From positions 1 to 64,000 of the forward strand of contig NZ_JANADR010000003.1 of the NCBI RefSeq assembly GCF_024199925.1: 64,000 bases of DNA. Direction: 5' to 3'. Below, in pieces: positions 17,424 to 26,861 of this stretch (position 1 is its first letter; each line of letters starts with the position of its first letter). The notes beneath the pieces are model-generated. The model was not told the DNA's origin, searched no databases, and saw only the letters and a program-made list of their open reading frames with translations. Source of the stretch: Bradyrhizobium sp. CCGUVB1N3 (GTDB lineage: Bacteria > Pseudomonadota > Alphaproteobacteria > Rhizobiales > Xanthobacteraceae). The translations under genes and the position numbers were made by a program.

Positions 17424-18445
17424 ATGATTCGGAGATCGTGGACGCGGGCAGCGTCGATAGAGGAAACGCTTGCGTTGTGGGCGGCGTCGCTTCGGGAGAT
17501 CAAGAAGCGGATTCGTCCGTTGTTCACGCAAGAGCGTGTTGCGACGAATGCCGGCCTGTTCCTGGAAGGCTTGCTTGGAGATGAACAACGCAAGACCGGT
17601 TGGATGCGCGCGGAAGCGGCTGGCGATCCCGGCCCATGGCGCCAGCAGGCGATCCTGGGTCGCGGGGGTTGGGACGCCGATGCCCTGCGCGACATCGTGC
17701 GTGACTATGTCATCGAGCATTTGGCGGATGACGATGCGGTGCTGGTGATCGACGAGACCGGCTTTCTCAAGCAGGGCAAGGCGTCATGCGGGGTGGTGCG
17801 GCAATACACTGGTTCGGCGGGCAAGATCACGAACTCTGCCAGATCGGAGTCTTCGCTTCCTACGTTTCGCGCCACGGTCATGGGTTCATCGATCGCGCGC
17901 TGTATCTTCCGAAGGAATGGACCGATGATCCGGATCGCCTGGAAGCTGCATACGTGCCCCCTGATGCCGGCTTTGCCACCAAACCAAAGCTTGCCGCGAG
18001 AATGATCGCCCGCGCGATAGCCGCGTCTGTACCATTTAAGTGGGTTGCCGGTGATACGGTCTACGGTGTTGGCGACATCGAACAGCAACTACGTCGGGCA
18101 GGCAAAGGCTACGTGCTCGGGATCAGCAGTGCTCATGTGTTTCGATCCTGGGGCAAGCGACCGCCGGTCGCTGGTACGGCTGCAGACATAGCCCGGACGC
18201 GGCGCTCATCTGACTGGAAGCGTCTGTCGGCGGGAGCCGGAACCAAAGGGCCGCGATTACACGATTGGTGTTATCTCGAGTTGGCCGATCTCGAGGCCGA
18301 GCAGTCCAACAGTGCAAATGACGGCTTGTGGACACGCGGTCTACTGATCCGTCTGAATGGAGTCGGTGTTTCTGTCGTCGCACATGCAGTGACACCTTTG
18401 GTCCGTCGCGGTCCGCGCGCGTCATCAGACACCGTCAGAGCGTGA
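17424..18445 (+). pseudogene. IS701-family transposase, frameshifted and truncated
   Basis: The frame from 17424 encodes a DDE transposase of the IS701 type ('DDDAVLVIDETGFLKQGK', 'VVRQYTGSAGKITN'). Near 17837 it shifts: the expected 'NCQIGVFASYVSRHGHGFID' continues in another frame (to 18445), consistent with a 2-bp insertion. The C-terminus departs from the family after 'TRGLLIR' (about 18350), so the region with the last acidic residue is missing. It sits directly behind virD4, and the element's outer ends could not be placed confidently. Confidence 0.72.
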
Positions 18446-18628
18446 CCGAGAGAACTGAAGCGCGATGCTTCCATCACCCTTACCTGCACGGCGAGCCCAG
18501 GCCGGGCCGCCGACGGCCTGTCAAGGCCGCCAGCCGCGAAGCGAGGGCGCGGCACGCGCCAGCCTTGATAGGGCCGGCGGTGGTCCGGCCCAATTGCTGG
18601 GAGCAGGCCCGCCTTCATCAGGACTGCG
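18446..18628. other. Gene-free junction sequence
   Basis: About 180 bp of GC-rich sequence between the IS701 remnant and the relaxase remnant. I see no gene or clear repeat in it. Confidence 0.4.
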
Positions 18629-19018
18629 TTACAGCCGCAGCCCCCGGTTTCTTCCAAATGTCCACTCGATGCCACCGTCGTCGCGCTGGAGGCCGCTGAT
18701 GTGCTGGCCGATGCGCTTCTCGAGGAGGGGGTTGCCAGGGCCCAAGCTGAAAGGCCAGCCGTTGTCAATCATGGCGAAGCATCCGCTGACGAGACTGGCG
18801 ACGGCAGCGAGGCGGCCGCTGACATACTCGCCGGCATTTGCTGGAAAGCACGACAGGCCGCGCTCTCTCGCCATCTGTTGGCCCACACGATGGGCCTCCT
18901 GTCGCTCAAGAGTCGCCACAGTGCCGATAGAACATTCTTGAGTTCGCCAAGTGGGCGTTGCAAGGATCTGCGTGCGAACAATGCCATGACGTCGGTCTAG
19001 GCTCGCTTCCGTTTGCAT
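18629..19018 (-). pseudogene. C-terminal remnant of a DUF3363-type relaxase
   Basis: The minus strand encodes about 95 residues resembling the end of IncP TraI-like 'relaxase + DUF3363' proteins: 'ATLERQEAHRVGQQMARERG', 'GEYVSGRLAAVASLVSGCFA', 'MIDNGWPFSL', 'LEKRIGQHISGLQRDDGGIE' and 'WTFGRNRGL' at the stop. The HUH nuclease domain is absent. This is a different family from the intact relaxase at 27623-29911 and points to a second, older conjugative element at this site. The assignment comes from remembered family motifs. Confidence 0.6.
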
Positions 19019-19942
19019 TTACTCCCAGGCGCTGCGGTCGGGGTTCCAGCGACCGCTCGCGCTCTCTGGCAAACCGAGAGCAGTGAGTACCGGCTCGAAG
19101 AATCGACGCAACTCCGTCAATAGCTCACCGAATGGCGGCGGCTGCAGTGTCGGCGGGTTGCGGCGCAAAAACCCTGCCCAGAGCGCTTGTTTGTCTGCCA
19201 TCTCAGCAAACTGCGGCGTCAACGCCACCGGCATCTGCGTCGGTGCAGTGGTCTCCCGCCTTTGCAGGGTGCCGGCGATGGCCTCAACCAAAGTAGAGAG
19301 GTCGAAAGGGAAGGTGCGCGCCGTGACCCAGATGTCATGGAAATCTTTGATCCGGCCATTCGTTTCGCCGAAGCGAAGCATCGCTTCGAATTTCTCTGCC
19401 ACGACGGTCTCGGGCGGGTACATTAGAACGTCGGCCGCAGGCAGATCGGAAAGCAGGCTCGGGAAATTCTTGCGGCTGGGCGCGGGATAGACGCGGTCCC
19501 CAAAGCCGATATCCACCTGGACAGGAATAACCGCCGTACCCAAGCGGCCACTCAGGGTCAATCGAACGCCTTGGTATTTTTCCTCCTCGCGGACTTCCTC
19601 CACCCGCAAGGTGGACGGGTCAAAGATGATGCCGTCGGCCGGCATCTCGACCTGACAGATGCGGGTGAACAGTTCGGTGATGGCGCCAGAGTCGGGATCT
19701 CCATGTCCGAGAAGGTCGAGATCACCGGTAGGCCGGAAGACTTGTTCTGGCCAGGTCACGAAGAGCATAGCGCCCTTGAGGATATATCCCTCTCGCGCTT
19801 CCGTCTGGCTCAATCGGAAAAGTAACCGCTCGATCGCGTAGCGCGTGAGGATTCGCTGATAGTCGTCACCATGCGCTTTAGCATGATTGAGGAGGCGCTG
19901 GCGGATCGAGGCCCTGATGTTTTTAAGAGGTTTGGGTGTCAT
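19019..19942 (-). CDS. abiEii: AbiEii nucleotidyltransferase toxin (copy 1)
   Basis: A 307-residue toxin of the type IV AbiE toxin-antitoxin family, whose members act as nucleotidyltransferases and give abortive infection. Visible motifs are 'YILKGAMLFVTW', the active-site 'FRPTGDLDLLGHGD' with its DxD pair, 'IPVQVDIGFGD', and 'ETVVAEKFEAMLRFGETNGR' followed by 'KDFHDIWV'. Full length. It overlaps the antitoxin gene by 4 bp (ATGA), giving the usual antitoxin-first order. Confidence 0.9.
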   Translation of the reverse strand: MTPKPLKNIRASIRQRLLNHAKAHGDDYQRILTRYAIERLLFRLSQTEAREGYILKGAMLFVTWPEQVFRPTGDLDLLGHGDPDSGAITELFTRICQVEMPADGIIFDPSTLRVEEVREEEKYQGVRLTLSGRLGTAVIPVQVDIGFGDRVYPAPSRKNFPSLLSDLPAADVLMYPPETVVAEKFEAMLRFGETNGRIKDFHDIWVTARTFPFDLSTLVEAIAGTLQRRETTAPTQMPVALTPQFAEMADKQALWAGFLRRNPPTLQPPPFGELLTELRRFFEPVLTALGLPESASGRWNPDRSAWE

Positions 19943-20553
19943 TGCAGCGCTTTGAGATAGGGACGGATACGCTCGGCCACGCGATCGATCTCGGCGTATC
20001 GCAGAATCTCGGCCACCGTCGTCTTCCGCATGCGAAGCGCATCACGCAGCGCCTCGATGGCGACATCCTCGCCAATATGGCGTCGATGCTTGAAGCAATC
20101 GGCGATGGTCTTCGCCACGCCGTAGATCGGAACGTCGACACCTTCAACCTGCACATGCTCGACACCGGCCGTGAGCGCCTCACCGGTCGCCCGGACGATC
20201 TCGAGCGGCAGGCCATCGGCCTTCGGGGTCCTGGCTTTGTGCGGGATGGTCAGCCAGACGGCGTGCGGCAGTTGGGTGGTCAGCCCATGGTGTCGTAGCG
20301 CGCTTGCAAGACTGACGACGCCATTGGGAACCGCCCGTGCGGCTTCGGCAAGATTATGGGCGATGTCTTCTCCTACCCGTTCCGGATCCTGGTAGAGTCC
20401 CCTTCCGAGTCGAACGAGTTCCCCGCTGTCCGTCAGGCGCTTCAGGTAGATTAGCGGAATACCGGCTGCCTTGAAGTCGCGCGCGCGGGCGATGCCTCGA
20501 TCCTGGACCAGGCTGAGGGCACGCTCGCGATGATTTATATGACGTTTCGCCAT
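19939..20553 (-). CDS. abiEi: AbiEi antitoxin (copy 1)
   Basis: A 204-residue antitoxin with the N-terminal winged-helix AbiEi_4-like domain ('RARDFKAAGIPLIYLKRLTD', 'GRGLYQDPERVGEDIAHNLA') and the C-terminal AbiEi domain ('VYGVAKTIADCFKHRRHIGE'-type, here VPIYGVAKTIADCF). The ATG at 20553 is preferred over upstream starts, which lie in the divergent control region. AbiEi proteins repress their own promoter by binding inverted repeats; one lies at 20567-20592. Divergent from the 1356-residue gene at 20643. Confidence 0.88.
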   Translation of the reverse strand: MAKRHINHRERALSLVQDRGIARARDFKAAGIPLIYLKRLTDSGELVRLGRGLYQDPERVGEDIAHNLAEAARAVPNGVVSLASALRHHGLTTQLPHAVWLTIPHKARTPKADGLPLEIVRATGEALTAGVEHVQVEGVDVPIYGVAKTIADCFKHRRHIGEDVAIEALRDALRMRKTTVAEILRYAEIDRVAERIRPYLKALQ

Positions 20554-20566
20554 CTTGTTATCTTTT

Positions 20567-20592
20567 GTTGGCAAGTAATACATCTTGCCGAC
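20567..20592. promoter_or_regulatory. Inverted repeat in the AbiE / HTH-nuclease divergent promoter
   Basis: gttggcaag, 8 bp, cttgccgac: arms match at 8 of 9 positions. It lies 14 bp upstream of abiEi and 51 bp upstream of the divergent gene, where an autoregulatory AbiEi site would be expected. A perfect 8-bp palindrome (tgacgtca, 20620-20627) lies nearer the rightward gene and could serve its own HTH domain. Confidence 0.5.
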
Positions 20593-20642
20593 GATAAAGA
20601 ACATTTGGGAAATCGTAACTGACGTCATATATTTCGTATGAC

Positions 20643-23600
20643 ATGCCGCCGTCCAGTCCCAATATCAAACTGACCCCAAAGCACGTACGCGCCGCGCGCG
20701 CGCTCTTGGCCTGGTCCCAGCGGGACCTCGCCAAGAACGCGGGCGTGGCGACCTCGACAATAGCCGACTTTGAACGAGGTCGACGCGCGCCAGTGGCAAA
20801 TAATGCCCAGGCTATCCGCGACGCACTGGAAGCCGCTGGCATCAACTTCTTGACGACCGGCGCGGTGATCGGCCCTCCGATCCCCCAAATCGCCAAGTCC
20901 GAGCGTCCAGGCGCACCGATCCGCTGGGTGGATGCCGAAGATCTAGCTATCTGGGCAGACCGCCTGGATGGCGCGGCGAGCCTCCCCACTCTGCTGGCAT
21001 ATCTCATCCGTGCCACCTCCGGGCCCTCGGTCGAGCTACGCTTCCCATCGGACGAAGGCATCCGATATTCGGGCTGGGACGGTCGTACCTTCGCCGCCGA
21101 AGGAGGCGCTTACGTCCCGCAAGGCGAGGCCGGCTGGGAAATTGGCAGTCAGCGCGGAGGGATCGCGCAAAAGGCGACTGAAGACTACAAGAAAAGGACA
21201 GCCAAACCCTCGCCGCTGAAGCCTGCGACCTCCACCTACATCTTTGTTACCCCCCGTCATTGGCCGAAGAAGAGTGAATGGGCCGAGGCCCGAGAGATCG
21301 AGGGTCCTTGGCGCGCCGTCCGGGTCTATGACGCCGATGACCTCGTCCACTGGATCGAACAGACGCCCGCCGTCGGATTGTGGCTGGCCACACGCCTCAA
21401 TAAACGGCCACCCGGCACGCGTCAGCTCGAAGAGGTCTGGGAAGAGTGGTCGCTCGCCACCAAGTGGCCGCTGACCGAGGATCTGGTTCTGAGTGACCGG
21501 GACGAGGACGCTGCCGAAATTCTGCGCTGGCTCCGCGGTGAGCCATCGGTTCTCTCTATCGAGGCGACCACGACCGAGGAAGCCGCCGCCTTCTTCTACG
21601 CCACATTGAATACGCTGCCGGACGAGGCGGCCGCCCACTACCGCGCGCGGTGCCTCGTCGTAACTGACGCCGCGGCCGCTCGCGCACTTGCGAATGCGCC
21701 TGCGCCGCTGATCCTCGTGCTCACTGAACCGAACCCCGGGCTCGCGCGCAGTCTGGCGGACCGCGGACATTTTGTGTTGCAGACGTACGATGATCGCCCC
21801 GTGTCACCTGGCGAGGTCCGGAAGCTGGCGCGCCCCTCCCGTGAAGGCATCGCCAGCGCGCTGATCGACGCCGGTGTCGCCGAGGCGCGGGCGCACGCGC
21901 TTGCGCGCGATAGCGCGAGAAATCTTGCCGTTCTTCGACGGCTGATTCCGACAGCGCCGGGTCGGCTTCCGGACTGGGCGCAAGAGGCGCCACCGCGCGC
22001 CTTGCTAGCGGCGCTGCTCGCTGGGGGATGGGATGACGAGTCCGAGGCGGACAAGGTCAAGCTTTCCCAATTGGCGGCTGAACCCTATGACGACGTCGCC
22101 GGCGAACTCGCCCGATATGTCGGCGAGCTCGACAGCCCGCTGCGCAAGGTTGGCTCGACCTGGCGGGTCGCCTCGCCTCCCGACGCATGGCTGCTGCTGG
22201 CACCATACCTGACCGCGGCCGACATCGGCCGTTTCGAGGCGGCGGCACAGGAAATTCTCGGCTCGGTCGATCCCCGCTACGACATAGACCCGGATGATCG
22301 CTGGATGGCTTCAGTCCGAGGGGTTCGCCCTGACTATTCTGGACTGCTGCGCCATGGTGTCGGCGAAGTGCTGATCCTGCTCGCCCTGTGGGGCGACAAG
22401 ATTCAAACAATGCCGAACGCTCATCGGCGCGCGGACGCCATCGTCCGCAAGCTTTTGAAGGATGCCGACAAACGACGCTGGTGGTCGCTCTCGCGCGCCT
22501 TCCGACTGCTCGCGGAAGCCTCCCCAAGCGCCTTCCTCACGGCCATCGAGGACAGCCTTAATCAAAATGATCCGCCGATTCGCGCGTTGTTTGGCACGGA
22601 CGAGGGAGGCCTGGCCGGAACGGAACACCTGTCTGACCTGCTTTGGGCTCTCGAATCGCTGGCTTGGTCGCCGGAGCTTCTGCCACAAGTGACGCTGGTG
22701 CTGGCGAGGCTGGATGCCATCGATAACCCGCCCGGTCGCTACATGAATCGTCCGGCTAACAGCCTTCGCCAAATACACTTGCTCTGGTCGCCGCAAACTT
22801 ATGCGACCCTCGATCAGCGCCTGCGCGCTCTGGACCTGACCCGCAAACGCGAGAGCGATGCGGCCTGGAAGCTGATGCTGAACGTGCTGATGCTGAACGT
22901 GCTGCCCCGGGGACATGATACATCCAGTCCTTCGCCGGACCCACGTTGGCGCGACTTTACGGTCGACAAGATAGAGGCGGTGACCTGGCCGCTCATCGCG
23001 CGCGGCGCCACCGCCATCAGCGAACGCATCCTGGCTGACGTTAGTCTGCACGTTCCGCGCTGGCTGAATCTGCTCGACCGGTTCGCCGATATAGCGCCGA
23101 ATCGCGATGCAGCCATCGACCTCCTCGACAAGGCTGAGCCGCGGATCAAGACCCAATCAGATCGGTCAGAGCTATGGACCGGCCTGCGCAAGTTGCTCCA
23201 CCATCATCGGCAGTTTGCCGATGCCGATTGGTCGCTACCCGCAGCGGAGCTTGATCGTCTCGCGGCCATCCATGACCGGTTGGCTCCCTCCGATGTGCTT
23301 GAACAAGTGGCGTGGCTGTTCGAACCATCAGTGAGCCTGCCAAACCCGTCGCATCAGGGCTGGCAGGCCAACGAGCGCCAAGTCGACGAAGCGCGACGGC
23401 AGGCAGCAAGGAACATCTTCTCCACACAGGGCATCGACGGAATCCTCCGGCTAGCTCGTCTTGTATCGACTGCCGGTTTCATCGGCAAGGCGCTTTTCGA
23501 AGTCGGTCTTGATGAGCCGGACATCAATAAACTTCTGGAAGCGTGCTTGCGCAGCGACGATCCGCGCGAGCGCGACGTTGCTCACGGCCTGATCATCTCC

Positions 23601-24713
23601 GTGTTCCGAGATCGAAAGGAGCCGTGGGCCGCGGCACTTATCGCCAAAGCGCGCAAGAAGAAGTGGGGGGATACAGCGCTACTTGCTATCCTGCGCGCGC
23701 TGCCCCAGCAGCGTTGGACCTGGGATCAGGTAACGCAGGCCGGCGAGGCGATCGCGCGGGTGTATTGGCAACGTGCGCCAATCCTCTGGATAGAAGAGGA
23801 CAATGATGCCGCTGCCTTTGCGGTGCGCAAGCTGATCGCGGTCGGTCGTGCGCGGCACGCCGTGCACCTTGCGGGCCGCGACCAGCAACGTCGACTGCCA
23901 ACCGATCTCGTGATGACGATGCTGACGGAGGCGGTGAAACAGCCTTTTGGGGAGGACAGCGACGGCAACGAAGTGACGATGTTCCAGCACCATGTCATCG
24001 AAATCCTCAATCGGCTAGAAGCAGAGGTTGCGACGGATACCCTCGCTCGATTGGAATGGGCTTATCTGCCGCTGCTACAGCATTCTCGCAGGCAACCAAA
24101 GGCTTTGCTAACGGCGCTCTCCGAACAACCGTCACTCTTCATCGAAATGCTCCGCGCAGTCTATAGGCCTAGCGAGGACAGCGGTGTTGTCGAGCCCGAG
24201 CAAACCGACCCGGAACGGGCGCAAACGGTCGCCACGCAGGCTTTCCGGCTGCTTGAACTTTGGAACCGAATTCCAGGGACCCGCGAAGATGGCACGATCG
24301 ACTCCGCCGTACTGAAGGCTTGGATCAAAGAGGCGCGTTCACTTGCCAAAACCGCTGGACGCGGCGACATCGCCGACAGCCGTATCGGCGCTATGCTCTC
24401 TGCGTCGCCGAATGGCACTGACGCCGTTTGGCCTGCCGAGGCGGTGCGCGAGGTCATCGACGACTTTGACAGCAAGCCGATGTTCGACGGCTTTTGGATC
24501 GGGAGACGAAATCGGCGTGGTATCACTTCGCGATTGCCGCGGGATGGTGGCAATCTGGAGCGAGACGAGGCAGCAAAGTACCGCAAATTCGCCGCGGAGC
24601 TCGCCTATGAACATCCTCGCACCGCGAAGGCTCTCGATAGCCTTGCGGATAGTTACGAGGAAGAGGCGCGCCGCCACGATGAGGACGCCGAGCGGCTCGA
24701 TTGGGAGCCCTAA
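20643..24713 (+). CDS. Large HTH / putative nuclease / NTPase-like defence-type protein
   Basis: A 1356-residue protein of uncertain function. Residues 10-68 form an XRE-type helix-turn-helix ('ALLAWSQRDLAKNAGVATST'). Residues about 115-250 look like a PD-(D/E)XK-type domain: 'VELRFPSDEGIRYSGWDGRT' (Asp146), 'GWEIGSQ' (Glu166) and 'KATEDYKKRT', then 'YIFVTPRHWPKKSEWAEARE'. Residues about 285-400 resemble a STAND-like NTPase, but the P-loop position reads 'LSIEATTTEEAAAFF' with no GxxxxGK. The remaining 950 residues are helical with no motif I recognise. A nuclease that acts when the sensor part detects infection is an inference from this architecture and from the divergent AbiE pair. Confidence 0.6.
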   Translation: MPPSSPNIKLTPKHVRAARALLAWSQRDLAKNAGVATSTIADFERGRRAPVANNAQAIRDALEAAGINFLTTGAVIGPPIPQIAKSERPGAPIRWVDAEDLAIWADRLDGAASLPTLLAYLIRATSGPSVELRFPSDEGIRYSGWDGRTFAAEGGAYVPQGEAGWEIGSQRGGIAQKATEDYKKRTAKPSPLKPATSTYIFVTPRHWPKKSEWAEAREIEGPWRAVRVYDADDLVHWIEQTPAVGLWLATRLNKRPPGTRQLEEVWEEWSLATKWPLTEDLVLSDRDEDAAEILRWLRGEPSVLSIEATTTEEAAAFFYATLNTLPDEAAAHYRARCLVVTDAAAARALANAPAPLILVLTEPNPGLARSLADRGHFVLQTYDDRPVSPGEVRKLARPSREGIASALIDAGVAEARAHALARDSARNLAVLRRLIPTAPGRLPDWAQEAPPRALLAALLAGGWDDESEADKVKLSQLAAEPYDDVAGELARYVGELDSPLRKVGSTWRVASPPDAWLLLAPYLTAADIGRFEAAAQEILGSVDPRYDIDPDDRWMASVRGVRPDYSGLLRHGVGEVLILLALWGDKIQTMPNAHRRADAIVRKLLKDADKRRWWSLSRAFRLLAEASPSAFLTAIEDSLNQNDPPIRALFGTDEGGLAGTEHLSDLLWALESLAWSPELLPQVTLVLARLDAIDNPPGRYMNRPANSLRQIHLLWSPQTYATLDQRLRALDLTRKRESDAAWKLMLNVLMLNVLPRGHDTSSPSPDPRWRDFTVDKIEAVTWPLIARGATAISERILADVSLHVPRWLNLLDRFADIAPNRDAAIDLLDKAEPRIKTQSDRSELWTGLRKLLHHHRQFADADWSLPAAELDRLAAIHDRLAPSDVLEQVAWLFEPSVSLPNPSHQGWQANERQVDEARRQAARNIFSTQGIDGILRLARLVSTAGFIGKALFEVGLDEPDINKLLEACLRSDDPRERDVAHGLIISVFRDRKEPWAAALIAKARKKKWGDTALLAILRALPQQRWTWDQVTQAGEAIARVYWQRAPILWIEEDNDAAAFAVRKLIAVGRARHAVHLAGRDQQRRLPTDLVMTMLTEAVKQPFGEDSDGNEVTMFQHHVIEILNRLEAEVATDTLARLEWAYLPLLQHSRRQPKALLTALSEQPSLFIEMLRAVYRPSEDSGVVEPEQTDPERAQTVATQAFRLLELWNRIPGTREDGTIDSAVLKAWIKEARSLAKTAGRGDIADSRIGAMLSASPNGTDAVWPAEAVREVIDDFDSKPMFDGFWIGRRNRRGITSRLPRDGGNLERDEAAKYRKFAAELAYEHPRTAKALDSLADSYEEEARRHDEDAERLDWEP

Positions 24714-24746
24714 GCTCCCTCGGTCAAGGCGAGCCAAGTTCGCACG

Positions 24747-24788
24747 GTGTGAATGCTGATCGAAAAATGACCCCCATCGGCGTCGTCG
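24747..24788 (+). repeat. IS21-like terminal sequence, copy 1
   Basis: A 42-bp sequence beginning gtgtgaatgctgatcga and ending ccatcggcgtcgtcg recurs at 35496-35537 with two differences. The 'gctgatcga..aatgacc' core resembles the terminal repeats of IS21-family elements. No istA or istB gene adjoins either copy, so both look like orphan ends. Confidence 0.5.
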
Positions 24789-24837
24789 GGATCCCTTCAG
24801 GCCATTGATTTCAATGAATTGAAATGATGGGACCCCC

Positions 24838-25485
24838 ACGCCGAAACACACGTTTGTGCACGCTGAAGGGCTGAGCTTCAAAAAAACGATGCTGCCGGCC
24901 GAGCAAGATCGTCCCGACGTCGCCCGTAAACGGACGCGCTGGAAGACCCATCAGGGCAGGATCGACGCTTCGCGCCTGGTCTTTATCGACGAGACCTGGA
25001 TCAAGACCAATATGGCACCGCTGCGCGGCTGGGGACCGAGTGGGCAGCGTCTCCAGGCATCTGCGCCCTTCGGGCACTGGAAGACCATGACCTTCATCGC
25101 AGCATTGCGCCACGACCGGATCAGCGCGCCCTGGGTGATCGACGGCCCGATCAATGGTGAGCTCTTCACCCTCTATGCCGAACAGGTGTTGGCGCCAACT
25201 CTGACAAGGGGCGAGGTCGTGATCCTCGACAACCTCGGTAGTCACAAGGGAAAGCAGGCGCGCAACGCCGTCCGCGCCACGGGAGCCCATCTGCTCTTCC
25301 TGCCGCCCTACAGTCCCGATCTCAATCCGATCGAGCAGGTCTTCGCCAAACTCAAACACCTGATCCGAGCCGCAGAGCCACGCGACGTCGAGGCAACCTG
25401 GCGAAAGGTCGGCGAACTCCTCGATCTCTTCTCCAACGAGGAGTGCGCCAACTATCTCAAAAATTCAGGATATGTTTCCGTATAA
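24838..25485 (+). pseudogene. IS630-family transposase lacking its N-terminus
   Basis: The frame encodes the catalytic half of an IS630-type DDE transposase: 'SRLVFIDETWIKTNMAPLRG', 'VVILDNLGSHKGKQARNAVR' and 'LFLPPYSPDLNPIEQVFAKL', supplying D, D and E. About 130 N-terminal residues including the HTH are missing; the frame is open upstream to about 24838 where it meets the IS21-like end. Probably inactive. Confidence 0.82.
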
Positions 25486-25878
25486 ATGCGTCATGCTCTA
25501 GCAGGCACTGCGACGTGAGCTTCCATCGTAACGAATGTAACTAGCCTATGGAGGCACGCCCTTCAGAGCCATCGTCAAGTCGATCGACCGCTGAGCCGAA
25601 AAGGCAAATCTCTGAGATCCAGATTCGGCAACACGGCTTGTCGTGGAGAGTTCGTCCCAAGTCGCACTCGCGCGACGCAGCCTGGCGATGCGGGATAGTG
25701 GATGTGAAGAGAAAGAAGCCGCTGAGCATGAGGACACGATTTCATTCCGCCCGCGTCGTCGCCTAGACCTGCCGACGTTCGAGCTGAAAGCCCATTTTCA
25801 CCCTCGACGAGCGGTACGACCGGAGCTTGTTCGTGATCAACACGCACGGCGGCGTGCCGGCCGATTTCAAGAGCTTCT
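25486..25878. other. Degenerate gene-free stretch
   Basis: About 390 bp without a convincing gene. A short open piece at about 25790-25900 (+) reads 'ERYDRSLFVINTHGGVPADF', which looks like protein debris from a family I cannot name. The rest shows frequent stops in all frames. Confidence 0.4.
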
Positions 25879-26199
25879 TCATGGAACGCAATCCGCCAAG
25901 GGGCGCGAGTTCAGCCCCCGATGGTGGAGGTAACGGAGAAAGGCACGCAACGACCAGCACGTCGCCTTGCCCGTTCCCGGGCTCCAATCCTGGGCGTGGC
26001 GCTCAATGTAGCGGATCACGTCCTCTTGGTTGATCTTGCACAGGGCGGCGACGCTGCCGGAGCACACCTCGTGCAAAAACCTACGGATGACCGGGAGATG
26101 GCGGACGATGGACTTCGGGGCCAAGCCGCGCTCTGATCGCAGATAGGCATCGAACTCCTTGAAGATCCGTTCGTGCGGGATGAGAGGCGGTAGCACCAA
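25879..26199 (-). pseudogene. N-terminal fragment of a tyrosine recombinase
   Basis: A 106-residue frame encoding the core-binding (SAM-like) domain of a phage-integrase-type recombinase: 'EFDAYLRSERGLAPKSIVRH', 'VIRRFLHEVC', 'INQEDVIRYIERHAQDWSPG' and 'CWSLRAFLRYLHHRGL'. It stops right after 'LADCVP', before the catalytic domain with the Arg-His-Arg-Tyr residues. It may come from an element nested in this site. Confidence 0.75.
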
Positions 26200-26223
26200 C
26201 GGCGTGATCGCGCCTTCCTGAAC

Positions 26224-26378
26224 ACTACAATCACGTTCGCTACCACGAGAGCATCGACAACCTCACACCAGCCGACGTCTACTTCGGCAGGGCCGAGGCG
26301 ATCCTTGCAGAACGCAACCGCATCAAGCGCGACACCATCGCAAACCGACGCTTGCAGCATCGGCTGCAGGCCGCTTAA
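26224..26378 (+). pseudogene. C-terminal remnant of an IS3-family transposase
   Basis: About 50 residues ending at the TAA at 26376: 'YNHVRYHESIDNLTPADVYF' and 'GRAEAILAERNRIKRDTIAN', the characteristic end of IS3-family OrfB (integrase core). It is cut at its 5' side by the start of the tyrosine recombinase fragment. Dead remnant. Confidence 0.78.
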
Positions 26379-26440
26379 ACTCTAATCCGCGTGAACCAGA
26401 GCCTCCCTTCTCAAACCGCCTGATCAGTCTCAAATTATCT

Positions 26441-26590
26441 GACGACGGACAGTCCACTGCCCGTCAGTACGAGTTAGCCGAACGCGCCGCGCGGCTTGGT
26501 TGGCGACGCGATCAGGTGGGGGTCATCGATGAGGACCTCGGTACTTCCGGTTCCGGCCATTCCGAGATCGGCTTCAGGCATTCCACCTCG
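26441..26590 (+). pseudogene. N-terminal-domain fragment of a serine recombinase
   Basis: An open stretch encodes 'GQSTARQYELAERAARLGWR', 'DQVGVIDEDLGTSGSG' and 'SEIGFR', matching the resolvase catalytic domain just after its nucleophilic Ser segment, which is missing. Homology ends near 26590. It belongs to the same type of large recombinase as the C-terminal fragment at 1-398, but on the opposite strand. Confidence 0.62.
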
Positions 26591-26861
26591 ATGACGCCGC
26601 GCAGCTCGACGAGCGCCTGTCAGGTTTCGGCGCGCGTCAACTTGCTTGTTCCGTCCAGTAGAGACGAAAATCCAGCCACACAACGATCCCGTTTGGCGCA
26701 GTGGGCCTGTCCTCCTCCAGAAAAACTCGGGTTGCCGCCATTCCGAATTGCAACAACAGGCAAAACCCATTTCCGCCTCTATCCAATGGCAGCACTGCGC
26801 TGGCTTAAGCGTGGCCGATGGCCAAAAAGCCACTTCAAGGCAAATCAGCGGATGAAACTTT

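Noticed and set aside
26590..26860. A lux-box-like palindrome upstream of luxR
   Set aside because: A cctgtcagg-type sequence is present near 26616, but it is too short and imperfect to call.
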